Of a stretch of 64,000 nt of DNA, positions 10,566 through 19,099 are shown piece by piece. Source of the DNA: Paraflavitalea soli (lineage in GTDB: Bacteria > Bacteroidota > Bacteroidia > Chitinophagales > Chitinophagaceae); the NCBI RefSeq assembly GCF_003555545.1, contig NZ_CP032157.1, positions 3,600,546 through 3,664,545 on the forward strand, read 5' to 3'. Position 1 is the stretch's first letter. The number at the start of each line of letters is the position of its first letter. The position numbers and the translations under genes are program-made. Under the pieces are notes generated by a model that was not told where the DNA came from, made no database searches, and was given only the letters and a program-made list of their open reading frames with translations.

Positions 10566-10592
10566 ATGAACATTATAATAAACAACCAGTGA
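10566..10592 (+). other. Possible 8-codon leader ORF overlapping the next start (GTGA)
   Basis: An ATG at 10,566 opens an eight-codon frame (MNIIINNQ). Its TGA stop (10,590-10,592) overlaps the GTG start of the following permease (10,589-10,591) as GTGA. This arrangement could couple translation of the weak GTG start to the leader peptide. Translation of the leader is not shown by the sequence. Confidence 0.3.
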
Positions 10593-13000
10593 TAAAGACA
10601 TACCTCAAAATAGCCTGGCGTACCGCGCTCCGCAACCGGAGCTTCACCGCCATCAGCCTGGGCAGCCTGGTATTGGGAATTACCTTGTTCTTCCTCATCA
10701 GCCTGTGGGTGAAAGATGAGATGGGATATGATGCCTCATTTGCCAGCCAGCAACAGGTATGCCGCCTGGAAAGCGAAATGATCCGGCCCGATGGCCAGGT
10801 CAGCAAAATGAGCGCTGTAGGCTGGCCTGTGGGCAACACCTTAAAAGCCCAATACCCGGAAATAGAAAGCCTCACTTATCTCAGGGAATGGCATCCTATT
10901 GTGAAATTGAAGGAGACACGCTTTTATGAAGACGCCTTGTTTGCCGATGAGCAGTTCTTTGCCGTATTTGGTTATCAACTGCAGGAAGGCAATCCTGCCA
11001 CTGCCCTCAGGCAGCCTTACAGTGTAGTCATCACCCGGGAAATTAAAGAGAAATACTTTGGCAAAGGCGAAGCATTGGGAAAAGTGCTGATGGTCAACGA
11101 TACCGTTCCTTACAATGTGACCGGCGTCTTTGCCAAACTGCCCGCCGCCTCTCACCTGCGCTTTGATATGATCGGTTCTTTTGCTTCAGCATGCAGCCTC
11201 AATCCCGGGATGTGTGAAGAAGAATTTGCAGGTGGCTGGTTTGATATGAACGTATACAATTATGTACGCCTGGGCAAAAATACATCCGTGGCCACCACTA
11301 CCGCCAGGATCAAAAACCTGGTACAGGTAGCCGGTAAAGCAGCCGTAGCAGAAACCGGTTTTAAAACAAACCTGTCCCTGCGCCCCGTAAAAGATATTTA
11401 CCTGTACTCTGGTATGCCTACAGCCCAGGGAACCGTCGGAAACTTTAAGACCATCCAGCTCTTCCTGGCCATTGGTATTTTCATCCTGCTCATTGCCTGC
11501 CTCAATTTTATCAACCTCTCTACCGCCCGTTCCGTAGAACGCGCCAAAGAGATTGGCATACAAAAAGTATTGGGCAATGATCGCAAGCGGCTCATTGTTC
11601 AATTCCTTACCGAAGCTGCTGTACTGTGTTCCCTCGCCGCCATCATCAGCATCGTACTCATGATTGCCCTGCTGCCGGCCTTCAACACCTTTGCCGGTAA
11701 ATCATTTACCGTTTCCTCCCTGGTTACCCTGGAAAATGCTTTGTTGCTCTCGGGCATCATCGTGGCACTCGTACCCCTGGCAGGCTTCTATCCCGCCTGG
11801 GTATTGTCATCCTTCAAACCCATCAAAGTATTAAAAGGAAGTTTTTCTCATACCGCCTCCGGCGCCCTGCTGAGAAAATCACTGGTCGTATTACAATTCG
11901 TTATATCCGCCGGCTTCATCATGTGTACACTCATCATGTGGAAGCAGATGAGGTACATGCAGGACCAGGATCTGGGGTTTGATAAAAACAACATGCTGGT
12001 GATCGATGCCATAAAAGTGCCCTGGACATTGCGCCATGACAAAGCCGGTGTATTCAAATCCGAACTACTCCGCAAAACAGGCATCACCCAAATGACCGCT
12101 GCCGGCGCCGTGCCAGGCAGATCGGGCTGGGCAGGACAATTTGCCTATCCCGAAGGCAAGACCAAAGAACAGGCTACCATCGTTGAGTATATCGCCACCG
12201 ACCAGGATTATGTAAAGACCATCGGCCTTCCGCTAATAGCAGGGCGGGATTTCCTGCCCAACAGTGAAGCCGATGTGAAAGAAGCCTTCCTCATCAATGA
12301 AGCAGCCGTAAAGACCTTCGGCTGGGGCAGCCCTACAAATGCATTGGGCAAAAAACTGTCTACCTCCGGCAAAGATGGCATCGTGGTAGGCGTGCTGAAA
12401 GATTACCACCAGCATGGATTGCAAACAAAGATCCCTCCCGTCGTATTAAGCCCTGTGCCATTTTATGTCCTGTTTGCCCTGCGCTATGAAGGCATCAGTC
12501 CTGCGCAGGCCGTGGCCGATGTAAAAGCCGTGTGGGATGATGTATACAAAGGATATCCCCTTGAATACCGGTTTATGGATGAGGATTTCCAACGTCAGTA
12601 TGCCAGGGAGAACAAGCTACGCAGCTTTTTCGGCATCGCCGCTGGCCTGTCAGTAGTCATCGGTTGCCTCGGCTTACTGGGCCTTATCATCTATACAGCC
12701 CAGAAAAGAGTAAGAGAAATCGGCATCCGCAAAGTATTGGGCGCAGGTATTGGTGGCATCGTTGCCCTCTTGTCTGTCGACCTCCTGAAGCTCGTAGGTA
12801 TTGCCATTGTACTGGCCGTTCCCATTGCCTGGTGGACCATGCACGCCTGGCTACAGGGTTTTGCCTACCGCATTCAGATCAGCTGGCAGGTATTTGCCCT
12901 GTCTGCTGCCGCAGCCTTATTGATAGCCATGTTTACCATTAGTTTCCAGGCTATCCGCGCAGCAATGATGAACCCCGTGAAGAGCTTAAGAAGTGAGTAG
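10589..13000 (+). CDS. FtsX/MacB-type ABC transporter permease (803 aa), GTG start
   Basis: It has the double-MacB layout. The start is taken as GTG because translation from there gives the canonical N-terminus VIKTYLKIAWRTALRNR and no in-frame ATG fits. The first signature is KEIGIQKVLGND (320), with Gln replacing the usual Arg. The second is REIGIRKVLGAG (709), ending in Gly instead of Ser. The tail is NPVKSLRSE. It follows palindrome R1 and precedes R2. The GTG start overlaps a mini-ORF stop and may be translationally coupled. Substrate unknown. Confidence 0.94.
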   Translation: MIKTYLKIAWRTALRNRSFTAISLGSLVLGITLFFLISLWVKDEMGYDASFASQQQVCRLESEMIRPDGQVSKMSAVGWPVGNTLKAQYPEIESLTYLREWHPIVKLKETRFYEDALFADEQFFAVFGYQLQEGNPATALRQPYSVVITREIKEKYFGKGEALGKVLMVNDTVPYNVTGVFAKLPAASHLRFDMIGSFASACSLNPGMCEEEFAGGWFDMNVYNYVRLGKNTSVATTTARIKNLVQVAGKAAVAETGFKTNLSLRPVKDIYLYSGMPTAQGTVGNFKTIQLFLAIGIFILLIACLNFINLSTARSVERAKEIGIQKVLGNDRKRLIVQFLTEAAVLCSLAAIISIVLMIALLPAFNTFAGKSFTVSSLVTLENALLLSGIIVALVPLAGFYPAWVLSSFKPIKVLKGSFSHTASGALLRKSLVVLQFVISAGFIMCTLIMWKQMRYMQDQDLGFDKNNMLVIDAIKVPWTLRHDKAGVFKSELLRKTGITQMTAAGAVPGRSGWAGQFAYPEGKTKEQATIVEYIATDQDYVKTIGLPLIAGRDFLPNSEADVKEAFLINEAAVKTFGWGSPTNALGKKLSTSGKDGIVVGVLKDYHQHGLQTKIPPVVLSPVPFYVLFALRYEGISPAQAVADVKAVWDDVYKGYPLEYRFMDEDFQRQYARENKLRSFFGIAAGLSVVIGCLGLLGLIIYTAQKRVREIGIRKVLGAGIGGIVALLSVDLLKLVGIAIVLAVPIAWWTMHAWLQGFAYRIQISWQVFALSAAAALLIAMFTISFQAIRAAMMNPVKSLRSE

Positions 13001-13007
13001 GAAAACA

Positions 13008-13120
13008 AGCAGCGAGCTGTGAGCTACGAGCAGCGAGCTAAATACAGTAAAGACTATTCGAAGCATAACTTGTCCCGCTCTGCGGGAAGGCTCGCAGCTC
13101 GAAGCTCGTGGCTCGAAGCT
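13008..13120 (+). repeat. Heptad palindrome R2 with nested hairpin
   Basis: It has left heptads AGCAGCG, AGCTGTG, AGCTACG, AGCAGCG, centre GAGCTAAATACAG, and right heptads GGCTCGC, AGCTCGA, AGCTCGT, GGCTCGA. Compared with R1, R3, R4 and R5 it carries about 21 extra bases in the loop, containing CCCGCTCTGCGGG, itself a perfect small hairpin. The same insertion is present in R6. Confidence 0.85.
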
Positions 13121-13142
13121 TTAAAATTTAAATTGATACACT

Positions 13143-15524
13143 TTGTTGAGAAATAACATCATATCAACTTTACGTACACTCAAAAGAAACAGAACCTATA
13201 CCCTCATCAATATGCTGGGTCTATCCCTCAGTATTGGTGTGGCCATTGTTATTTTCATGATCCTGCGCTTTGAAGGAAGCTTTGATTCCTGGCACAAAAA
13301 TGCCCCCCGCCTCTACCAGGTGCTTGCTTATGATAAATTTGATGGCATTAACTCCCATATTCCCCAGGGCGCCATCAAAGCATTAAAAGAAAAAGTGCCG
13401 GGCGTTGAGAAAGCCGCCACCGTATATGGGTATACTCCCGCTGTGATCAACGTCAACGGAGAGAACCTCAAACAGGAACGAACCTTTTTCGTACAACCCG
13501 ATTTCCTGCGCATGATCGATATGCAATGGATACAGGGATCACCCGAAACATCTTTAAGCCAACCCGGTCAGGTAGTATTGGATCAGCCCACTGCCCAAAG
13601 ATTGTTCAAACCCGGAGAGCAGGTGATCGGTAAAAGTATCCTCTATGACAATACCCTTCCCTTAACCGTATCCGGTATTGTAAAAGAAATGCCTGCCAAC
13701 ACACAGTTCCGCATGCCCATGATGCTCTCCTATGCCTCCCTGCTTCAATACATGAACTGGTATAAGGACGAGGACTACTGGAGTGGCGGAGACTCTTACT
13801 TCCAGGGATTCGTACTGCTGAAACCCGGCGCCAGTGTTGCTGCCGCAGAAGCCAGCCTCAACCAGGTTGCAGCACAACAGGGAAATCGTAGTAATTATAG
13901 CAGGTTCAGCCTGACCAACCTGGCCCAACAACACTTTAATCCCCTTCCTGATATTGATTTCTTCAACTATGCCATCCCCCGCTGGTTATTGTATACCCTG
14001 ACCAGTATCGGTATTTTCCTGTTGTTGATTGCCTGTATCAATTTTATCAACATGGCTACCGTACAGGCCATGCAGCGCAACAAAGCCACCGGCATCCGCA
14101 AAATATTGGGCAGTAGCCGCATTCAGCTCATTGGCCAATTCCTGCTGGAAACAGCCTTCATAGTCACCGGCGCTATTGTAGCCGGCGCTTTATTCGCTTA
14201 TTTCCTCCTGCCCTATACCGGAAAATTATTGCATACACAGGTAGCCGAAGCACACAATTGGAATGCTGGTACCATTTTATTCCTCGCCGCCATTGGTGTA
14301 TTGCTCACCTTCCTCAGTGGGCTTTATCCGGCCTTCATGCTGTCCGGGTTTAAGCCCATACAATTACTAAGAGCCCGTTTTTTTTCCATCCCAACCAAAG
14401 GCTTCTCCCTGCGCCGCCTCCTCGTAGTCACCCAATTCAGCATTGCGCTCGTGCTGGTCATTTGCACCATCATCGGTGTAAAGCAGATCAATTATTTCTA
14501 CCACACCGAACTGGGTTTCGATAAGGCCGCTGTTATTACCGTCAATATGCCCGATGGCAGAAGCAGCGCCATCCGGGAAAGGTTCCGTCACGGCCTTCAA
14601 CAGTCGCCGGCCATCAGCGATGTAACCTTTGGCTTGACCACTCCCTCCGGCACCAACAACTGGTGGTGGGCCAATGTCAGGTACCATGGTCTCAAAGATG
14701 GTGAACAGCAATGGCGGCAACAATTCATCGATACCAATTACCTGTCCTTCTTCAAAATATCACTGCTGGCAGGTCGTGGCTTCAATGCATCCGACAGTAC
14801 CAACGCCACCGTACTTATCAATGAACAGGCGGCCCACGACATGGGATTTGCCGATGCAGCCAAGGCCCTGGGACAGCAGATCTACATGGGCAAAGAACAA
14901 TACACCATCGGCGGCATTGCCAAAGACTACCAGTCTCAGAGCCTTAAATCGGGCAAAACACCCCATGTATTTATCTATAACAGGCGCTTTCAAACCGCCT
15001 GCATACGCATCAACCACCTCCAGCAGGAAGCCGCCCTGCAATTGGTAGCTAAAGAATGGAAAGCCATTTTCCCGGAATACTACTTTGAATACCGTTTCCT
15101 CGATGATGACCTGAGATCCTTTTATGGCGATGAGAGCAAACTGGCCAGTTTCCTTTCCCTCTTCTCCATCATTGGCATCCTGATCGGCTGCCTGGGAGTA
15201 TACGGACTGGTAACATTTGTATGCGTACGCAAGACCAAAGAAATAGGCATCCGCAAAGTGCTGGGCGCCGGCTTCCTGGATATTATGGCCATGCTGAACG
15301 TGGAGTTTATCTGGCTCATTGTCATTTCATTTGTCATAGCAGCACCAATAGCAGGTTATACCATGCACCATTTCCTGCAGGATTATTCCAACCGCATTGC
15401 CATACCCTGGTGGATATTCCTGTTAAGTGGTTTGGGCGCATTACTGATCACCATGATCACCATCAGCTTTCAGGCTATCCGTGCCGCCAAGGCAAATCCG
15501 GTGAAAAGTTTAAGAAGTGAATAA
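13143..15524 (+). CDS. FtsX/MacB-type ABC transporter permease (793 aa), TTG start
   Basis: The start is taken as TTG at 13,143, with a second TTG directly after it, because this gives an (M)LRNNIISTLRTLKRNR N-terminus matching the paralogues and no ATG is suitably placed. The first signature is unusual, KATGIRKILGSS (314), with Ala-Thr replacing Glu-Ile. The second is KEIGIRKVLGAG (699), followed by FLDIMAMLNVEF where most members have LLSKDF. The tail is NPVKSLRSE. It lies between palindrome R2 and the next permease 27 bp downstream. The weak start may lower its expression relative to its neighbours; that is inference. Confidence 0.93.
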   Translation: MLRNNIISTLRTLKRNRTYTLINMLGLSLSIGVAIVIFMILRFEGSFDSWHKNAPRLYQVLAYDKFDGINSHIPQGAIKALKEKVPGVEKAATVYGYTPAVINVNGENLKQERTFFVQPDFLRMIDMQWIQGSPETSLSQPGQVVLDQPTAQRLFKPGEQVIGKSILYDNTLPLTVSGIVKEMPANTQFRMPMMLSYASLLQYMNWYKDEDYWSGGDSYFQGFVLLKPGASVAAAEASLNQVAAQQGNRSNYSRFSLTNLAQQHFNPLPDIDFFNYAIPRWLLYTLTSIGIFLLLIACINFINMATVQAMQRNKATGIRKILGSSRIQLIGQFLLETAFIVTGAIVAGALFAYFLLPYTGKLLHTQVAEAHNWNAGTILFLAAIGVLLTFLSGLYPAFMLSGFKPIQLLRARFFSIPTKGFSLRRLLVVTQFSIALVLVICTIIGVKQINYFYHTELGFDKAAVITVNMPDGRSSAIRERFRHGLQQSPAISDVTFGLTTPSGTNNWWWANVRYHGLKDGEQQWRQQFIDTNYLSFFKISLLAGRGFNASDSTNATVLINEQAAHDMGFADAAKALGQQIYMGKEQYTIGGIAKDYQSQSLKSGKTPHVFIYNRRFQTACIRINHLQQEAALQLVAKEWKAIFPEYYFEYRFLDDDLRSFYGDESKLASFLSLFSIIGILIGCLGVYGLVTFVCVRKTKEIGIRKVLGAGFLDIMAMLNVEFIWLIVISFVIAAPIAGYTMHHFLQDYSNRIAIPWWIFLLSGLGALLITMITISFQAIRAAKANPVKSLRSE

Positions 15525-15551
15525 GTAAACAAACAATAACACACCCTCCGT

Positions 15552-17963
15552 ATGTTTAGAAATTATTTCAAGACCGCCTGGCGAAACCTTTGGAAGAACA
15601 AAGCGTATTCCACCATCAACATCATTGGACTCTCCATTGGTATGGCCGCCTGTATCATCATTATGTTGTTTGTGCTATATGAAAGGAGCTTTGATAAACA
15701 GCATACCAAAAATATTTACCGGCTCGATGAAGTACAGAAATTCCCGGGCATGGTGGCGCCACAGAAGGTAGCCCTCTCTATGTTCCCCATGGGCCCCAGC
15801 CTGAAGCAGGAGTTTCCCCAGATACTTCAGTACACCCGCATCAATTCATTTGATAAGCCACCCATTGCCTGGAAAGAAAAAAAAGTAACCCTGTCCAAAG
15901 TATTCTGGGCCGACTCTACCTTTTTCGACATCTTCAACTTTCCCTTGCTGGAAGGCAACAGCCAATTGGTCCTGCAAAAGCCCAACAGCATGGTGCTTAC
16001 CCAGGCCAGTGCCGAAAAACTTTTTGGCAAAGAAAACCCCATTGGTAAAACAGTTACTATTCCCGATCGCGATACCCTTTCTTATACGGTAACCGGCGTC
16101 CTGGCCAATATACCCGGCAATTCCCACCTGCAGTTTGATGGATTGCTTTCTTTTAATACACGCAACACCGCCCAACTGATGGAAAACTGGGGCGGCAACT
16201 GGGTCAACACCTATCTTGAAATGGCGCCCAATTTCGATCAGGCAGCCCTGGAAAAGAAGTTCCCGGAGTACCTGAAGCGACATATGGAAGGAGATCGTCC
16301 TACCTTTTATGAACTCTTCCTGCAACCGCTTGCAGCCGTACATGCTGCCTCAACCGACATTACCCACGATTACCACAACTATCATAAGTTCGATGGCACC
16401 TATACCAAACTGTTCTCCATCATTGCCATCATTGTGCTCATCATAGCCTGCATCAATTTCATGAACCTGTCTACTGCCCGCTCAGCAGGCAGGGCCAAAG
16501 AAGTGGGTGTGCGTAAGTCAGTTGGGGCCAACCGTTTCCAGCTGGGTATACAGTTCATTGGAGAATCTGTCCTCTTGTGTTTCATTGCCTTGATATTGGC
16601 CCTGATCCTCGTAAAACTGGCCTTGCCCTGGGTATCTAACCTCAGTCAGCGTGATATGAACCTGCCCATATTTACCAATGGCAGACTCTTATTGAGTGCC
16701 CTGGCCGGCACCCTCATCGTAGGCACATTGGCTGGCCTCTATCCTGCCGCCTACTTGTCTTCTTTCGAGGCCATCAAAGTATTGAAAGGTTCTATCCAGA
16801 CAGGTAAAAGCAAGGGCTTGTTCCGGAATATACTCGTAGTAGGACAATTCTCCAGCGCCATCTTCCTCATCATCGCCACACTCTTTGCAGTAAGGCAGTT
16901 AAACTTCATGCAAAAGAGAGACCCCGGTTTTAAAAAAGATCAGGTAATCGCAGTCACCCTTAATTTCAGCACCGGTCCCAAATATGAGTCCCTTAAACAG
17001 GAATTGCTCAGCAATACCCTGATCACCGGCGTAACCGCCTCCTGGCAGCGCCTGGGTAATAACCTGCACCAAACCGGTATCACCTTTCACCCCGGTGACG
17101 GGCCTATGCGCAATATGGCCACTTCACAAGTGGTGGTAGACCACGATTACCTTACCGTATACAATATTCCCCTGGTAGCAGGCAGGAACTTCTCCAAAGA
17201 TTATGGTACCGATAATGGCAAAGCCTATATCATCAATGAGACCATGGCCAAAGAGTTGTTGAAAGAGCACCCTAAAGCACCCATCAGTTCCCTGATCGGT
17301 AAACAGTTTGGCTTAGGTGGTCTCGACTCTGTCGGCCATATAGTAGGCATTGCCAAAGATTTTAATTTCAACTCCCTTCACCATAAAATAGAAACACTCA
17401 CCATCTTTGACCAGAAGGATTGGGGATACAGCGAAATGTCTGTCCGTATCAATGGCGCCAAAGCACAACAGGCTATCGCGTATCTTGAAACCACCTGGAA
17501 GAAGATCAACCCCGGCCAGGACCTCGAATATGTATTCCTGGACGATCACTTCAAGGAGCTATACCATGCCGATTCGCAGGTAAGTGAGACCGTGGGCATA
17601 CTGGCAGGCCTGGCCATCATTATTTCCTGCCTGGGTCTGTTCGGCCTGGCCTCTTACGCCGCAGAAAAAAGGGTGAAAGAGATTGGCATCCGCAAAGTGT
17701 TGGGCGCCTCCGTTCAAAACATTGTACGCCTCTTGTCAAAGGACTTTTTGGTACTGGTACTCATTGCCAACCTCATTGCCTGGCCCCTTGCCTGGCTGGT
17801 ATTGAGCAAGTGGTTGCAGGACTTCGCCTACCGGGTGAATATAAGCTGGTGGGTATTCCTGGCAGCCGGCGTAGCCGCTCTGATGATCGCTTTATTGACC
17901 GTTAGCTTCCAGGCCATTAAAGCAGCCCTGACAAACCCCGTAAAAAGCCTGAAAAATGAATAA
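15552..17963 (+). CDS. FtsX/MacB-type ABC transporter permease (803 aa)
   Basis: This double-MacB permease begins MFRNYFKTAWRNLWKNK. Its signatures are KEVGVRKSVGAN (316) and KEIGIRKVLGAS (709), and the tail is NPVKSLKNE. A 27-bp gap from the previous stop suggests co-transcription. It is followed 76 bp later by the secreted solenoid protein gene at 18,040, the only non-permease inside the uninterrupted part of the array. That gap has short complementary stretches (ATGCA...TGCAT) but no convincing terminator. Confidence 0.95.
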   Translation: MFRNYFKTAWRNLWKNKAYSTINIIGLSIGMAACIIIMLFVLYERSFDKQHTKNIYRLDEVQKFPGMVAPQKVALSMFPMGPSLKQEFPQILQYTRINSFDKPPIAWKEKKVTLSKVFWADSTFFDIFNFPLLEGNSQLVLQKPNSMVLTQASAEKLFGKENPIGKTVTIPDRDTLSYTVTGVLANIPGNSHLQFDGLLSFNTRNTAQLMENWGGNWVNTYLEMAPNFDQAALEKKFPEYLKRHMEGDRPTFYELFLQPLAAVHAASTDITHDYHNYHKFDGTYTKLFSIIAIIVLIIACINFMNLSTARSAGRAKEVGVRKSVGANRFQLGIQFIGESVLLCFIALILALILVKLALPWVSNLSQRDMNLPIFTNGRLLLSALAGTLIVGTLAGLYPAAYLSSFEAIKVLKGSIQTGKSKGLFRNILVVGQFSSAIFLIIATLFAVRQLNFMQKRDPGFKKDQVIAVTLNFSTGPKYESLKQELLSNTLITGVTASWQRLGNNLHQTGITFHPGDGPMRNMATSQVVVDHDYLTVYNIPLVAGRNFSKDYGTDNGKAYIINETMAKELLKEHPKAPISSLIGKQFGLGGLDSVGHIVGIAKDFNFNSLHHKIETLTIFDQKDWGYSEMSVRINGAKAQQAIAYLETTWKKINPGQDLEYVFLDDHFKELYHADSQVSETVGILAGLAIIISCLGLFGLASYAAEKRVKEIGIRKVLGASVQNIVRLLSKDFLVLVLIANLIAWPLAWLVLSKWLQDFAYRVNISWWVFLAAGVAALMIALLTVSFQAIKAALTNPVKSLKNE

Positions 17964-18039
17964 AAATGCATTCTGTCTGTAACAAATACAAAAGACAAAC
18001 GTCTCTGCATTAAATAATCATCATACTAAATTGAATACC

Positions 18040-19077
18040 ATGAAACAAATACTATTCCTTCTCCTCGCTGGCAGCATCACCTATTCCGTGCAAGCCCAGA
18101 ACGATGCTCCCTACCTCACCAAATCGCTCAAAGATGCAGGCATTGAACAGGTGCTGGCAGAAACATCCGGTGGTAATATCTCGATTACCGGCGATGCGGC
18201 GGCAGAAGCCAGGATTGAAGTATATGTAAGGCCCAATAACGGCAGAAGCCAATTATCAAAAGAAGAGATAGAAAAAAGGATCAGCGAAGACTATGAATTC
18301 TCTATTGGTACCGCCGATCATAAACTGACTGCTATTGCAAAACCTAAAAACCGCTTCGGCAGGTTTGATTGGAAAAAAGCCCTTTCTATTTCCTTTAGGA
18401 TATATGTGCCCCGCAATGTGGCCACCAACCTCACTACCAGTGGCGGCAATCTTGACCTGGCCCATTTGAGCGGTACACAGGATTTCAGGACCAGTGGCGG
18501 CAACCTCCAGATCGATGACCTGACTGGTAAGATAAAAGGAGTTACCTCCGGTGGCAATATTCACCTGAAAGATTCCAAAGATGATATCACCCTCTCTACC
18601 AGCGGTGGCAATATCGACGCCAGGAACAGCAGCGGCAAACTGAAATTGACTACTTCCGGTGGCAACGTAACCCTCGAAGAACTCAAAGGCAATATTGATG
18701 CAACTACCAGCGGAGGCTCCGTACGTGGTAATGTAGTGACCGGCGAACTGTATGCCGTTACTTCCGGCGGCAATGTAACCATGAGCGAACTTTCCTGCAG
18801 CATCAGCGCTTCTACCAGTGGTGGCAATATTACCGTAAGCCTGAAAGAATTGGGCAGTTTTGTAAAATTATCCAACTCCGGAGGCAATATCAACCTCGAT
18901 CTGCCGGGCAATAAAGGTCTTGACCTGCGGATCACCGGTGATAAAGTAAAGGCCAGCAGCCTCAGCAATTTCAGCGGTAAGATCGAAGATGACTCCATCG
19001 ACGGAAAGCTCAACGGCGGCGGGATACCAGTCACGGTAAGAGGCAATGGCGGTCGCGTATCGCTGTCAATCAAATAG
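18040..19077 (+). CDS. Secreted beta-solenoid protein (DUF4097/putative adhesin type), 345 aa
   Basis: The ATG at 18,040 was chosen over an in-frame TTG at 18,031 because it begins a clean signal peptide (MKQILFLLLAGSITYSVQAQ). No lipobox is seen, so the product is likely periplasmic or exported. From residue 133 the motif TSGGN (TSGGS once) recurs at 133, 151, 169, 187, 205, 223, 241 and 259, an exact 18-residue period, with an early copy near 42 and a late one near 279. This regular Gly-rich ladder fits the DUF4097/DUF4098 putative adhesin fold, a beta-solenoid. It lies between two permeases (76 bp before, 22 bp after) and is probably co-expressed with them. A role as an extracytoplasmic partner of the transporters is inference; its molecular function is unknown. 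Confidence 0.88.
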   Translation: MKQILFLLLAGSITYSVQAQNDAPYLTKSLKDAGIEQVLAETSGGNISITGDAAAEARIEVYVRPNNGRSQLSKEEIEKRISEDYEFSIGTADHKLTAIAKPKNRFGRFDWKKALSISFRIYVPRNVATNLTTSGGNLDLAHLSGTQDFRTSGGNLQIDDLTGKIKGVTSGGNIHLKDSKDDITLSTSGGNIDARNSSGKLKLTTSGGNVTLEELKGNIDATTSGGSVRGNVVTGELYAVTSGGNVTMSELSCSISASTSGGNITVSLKELGSFVKLSNSGGNINLDLPGNKGLDLRITGDKVKASSLSNFSGKIEDDSIDGKLNGGGIPVTVRGNGGRVSLSIK

Positions 19078-19099
19078 CCAACACTAAAACCACCCAACT

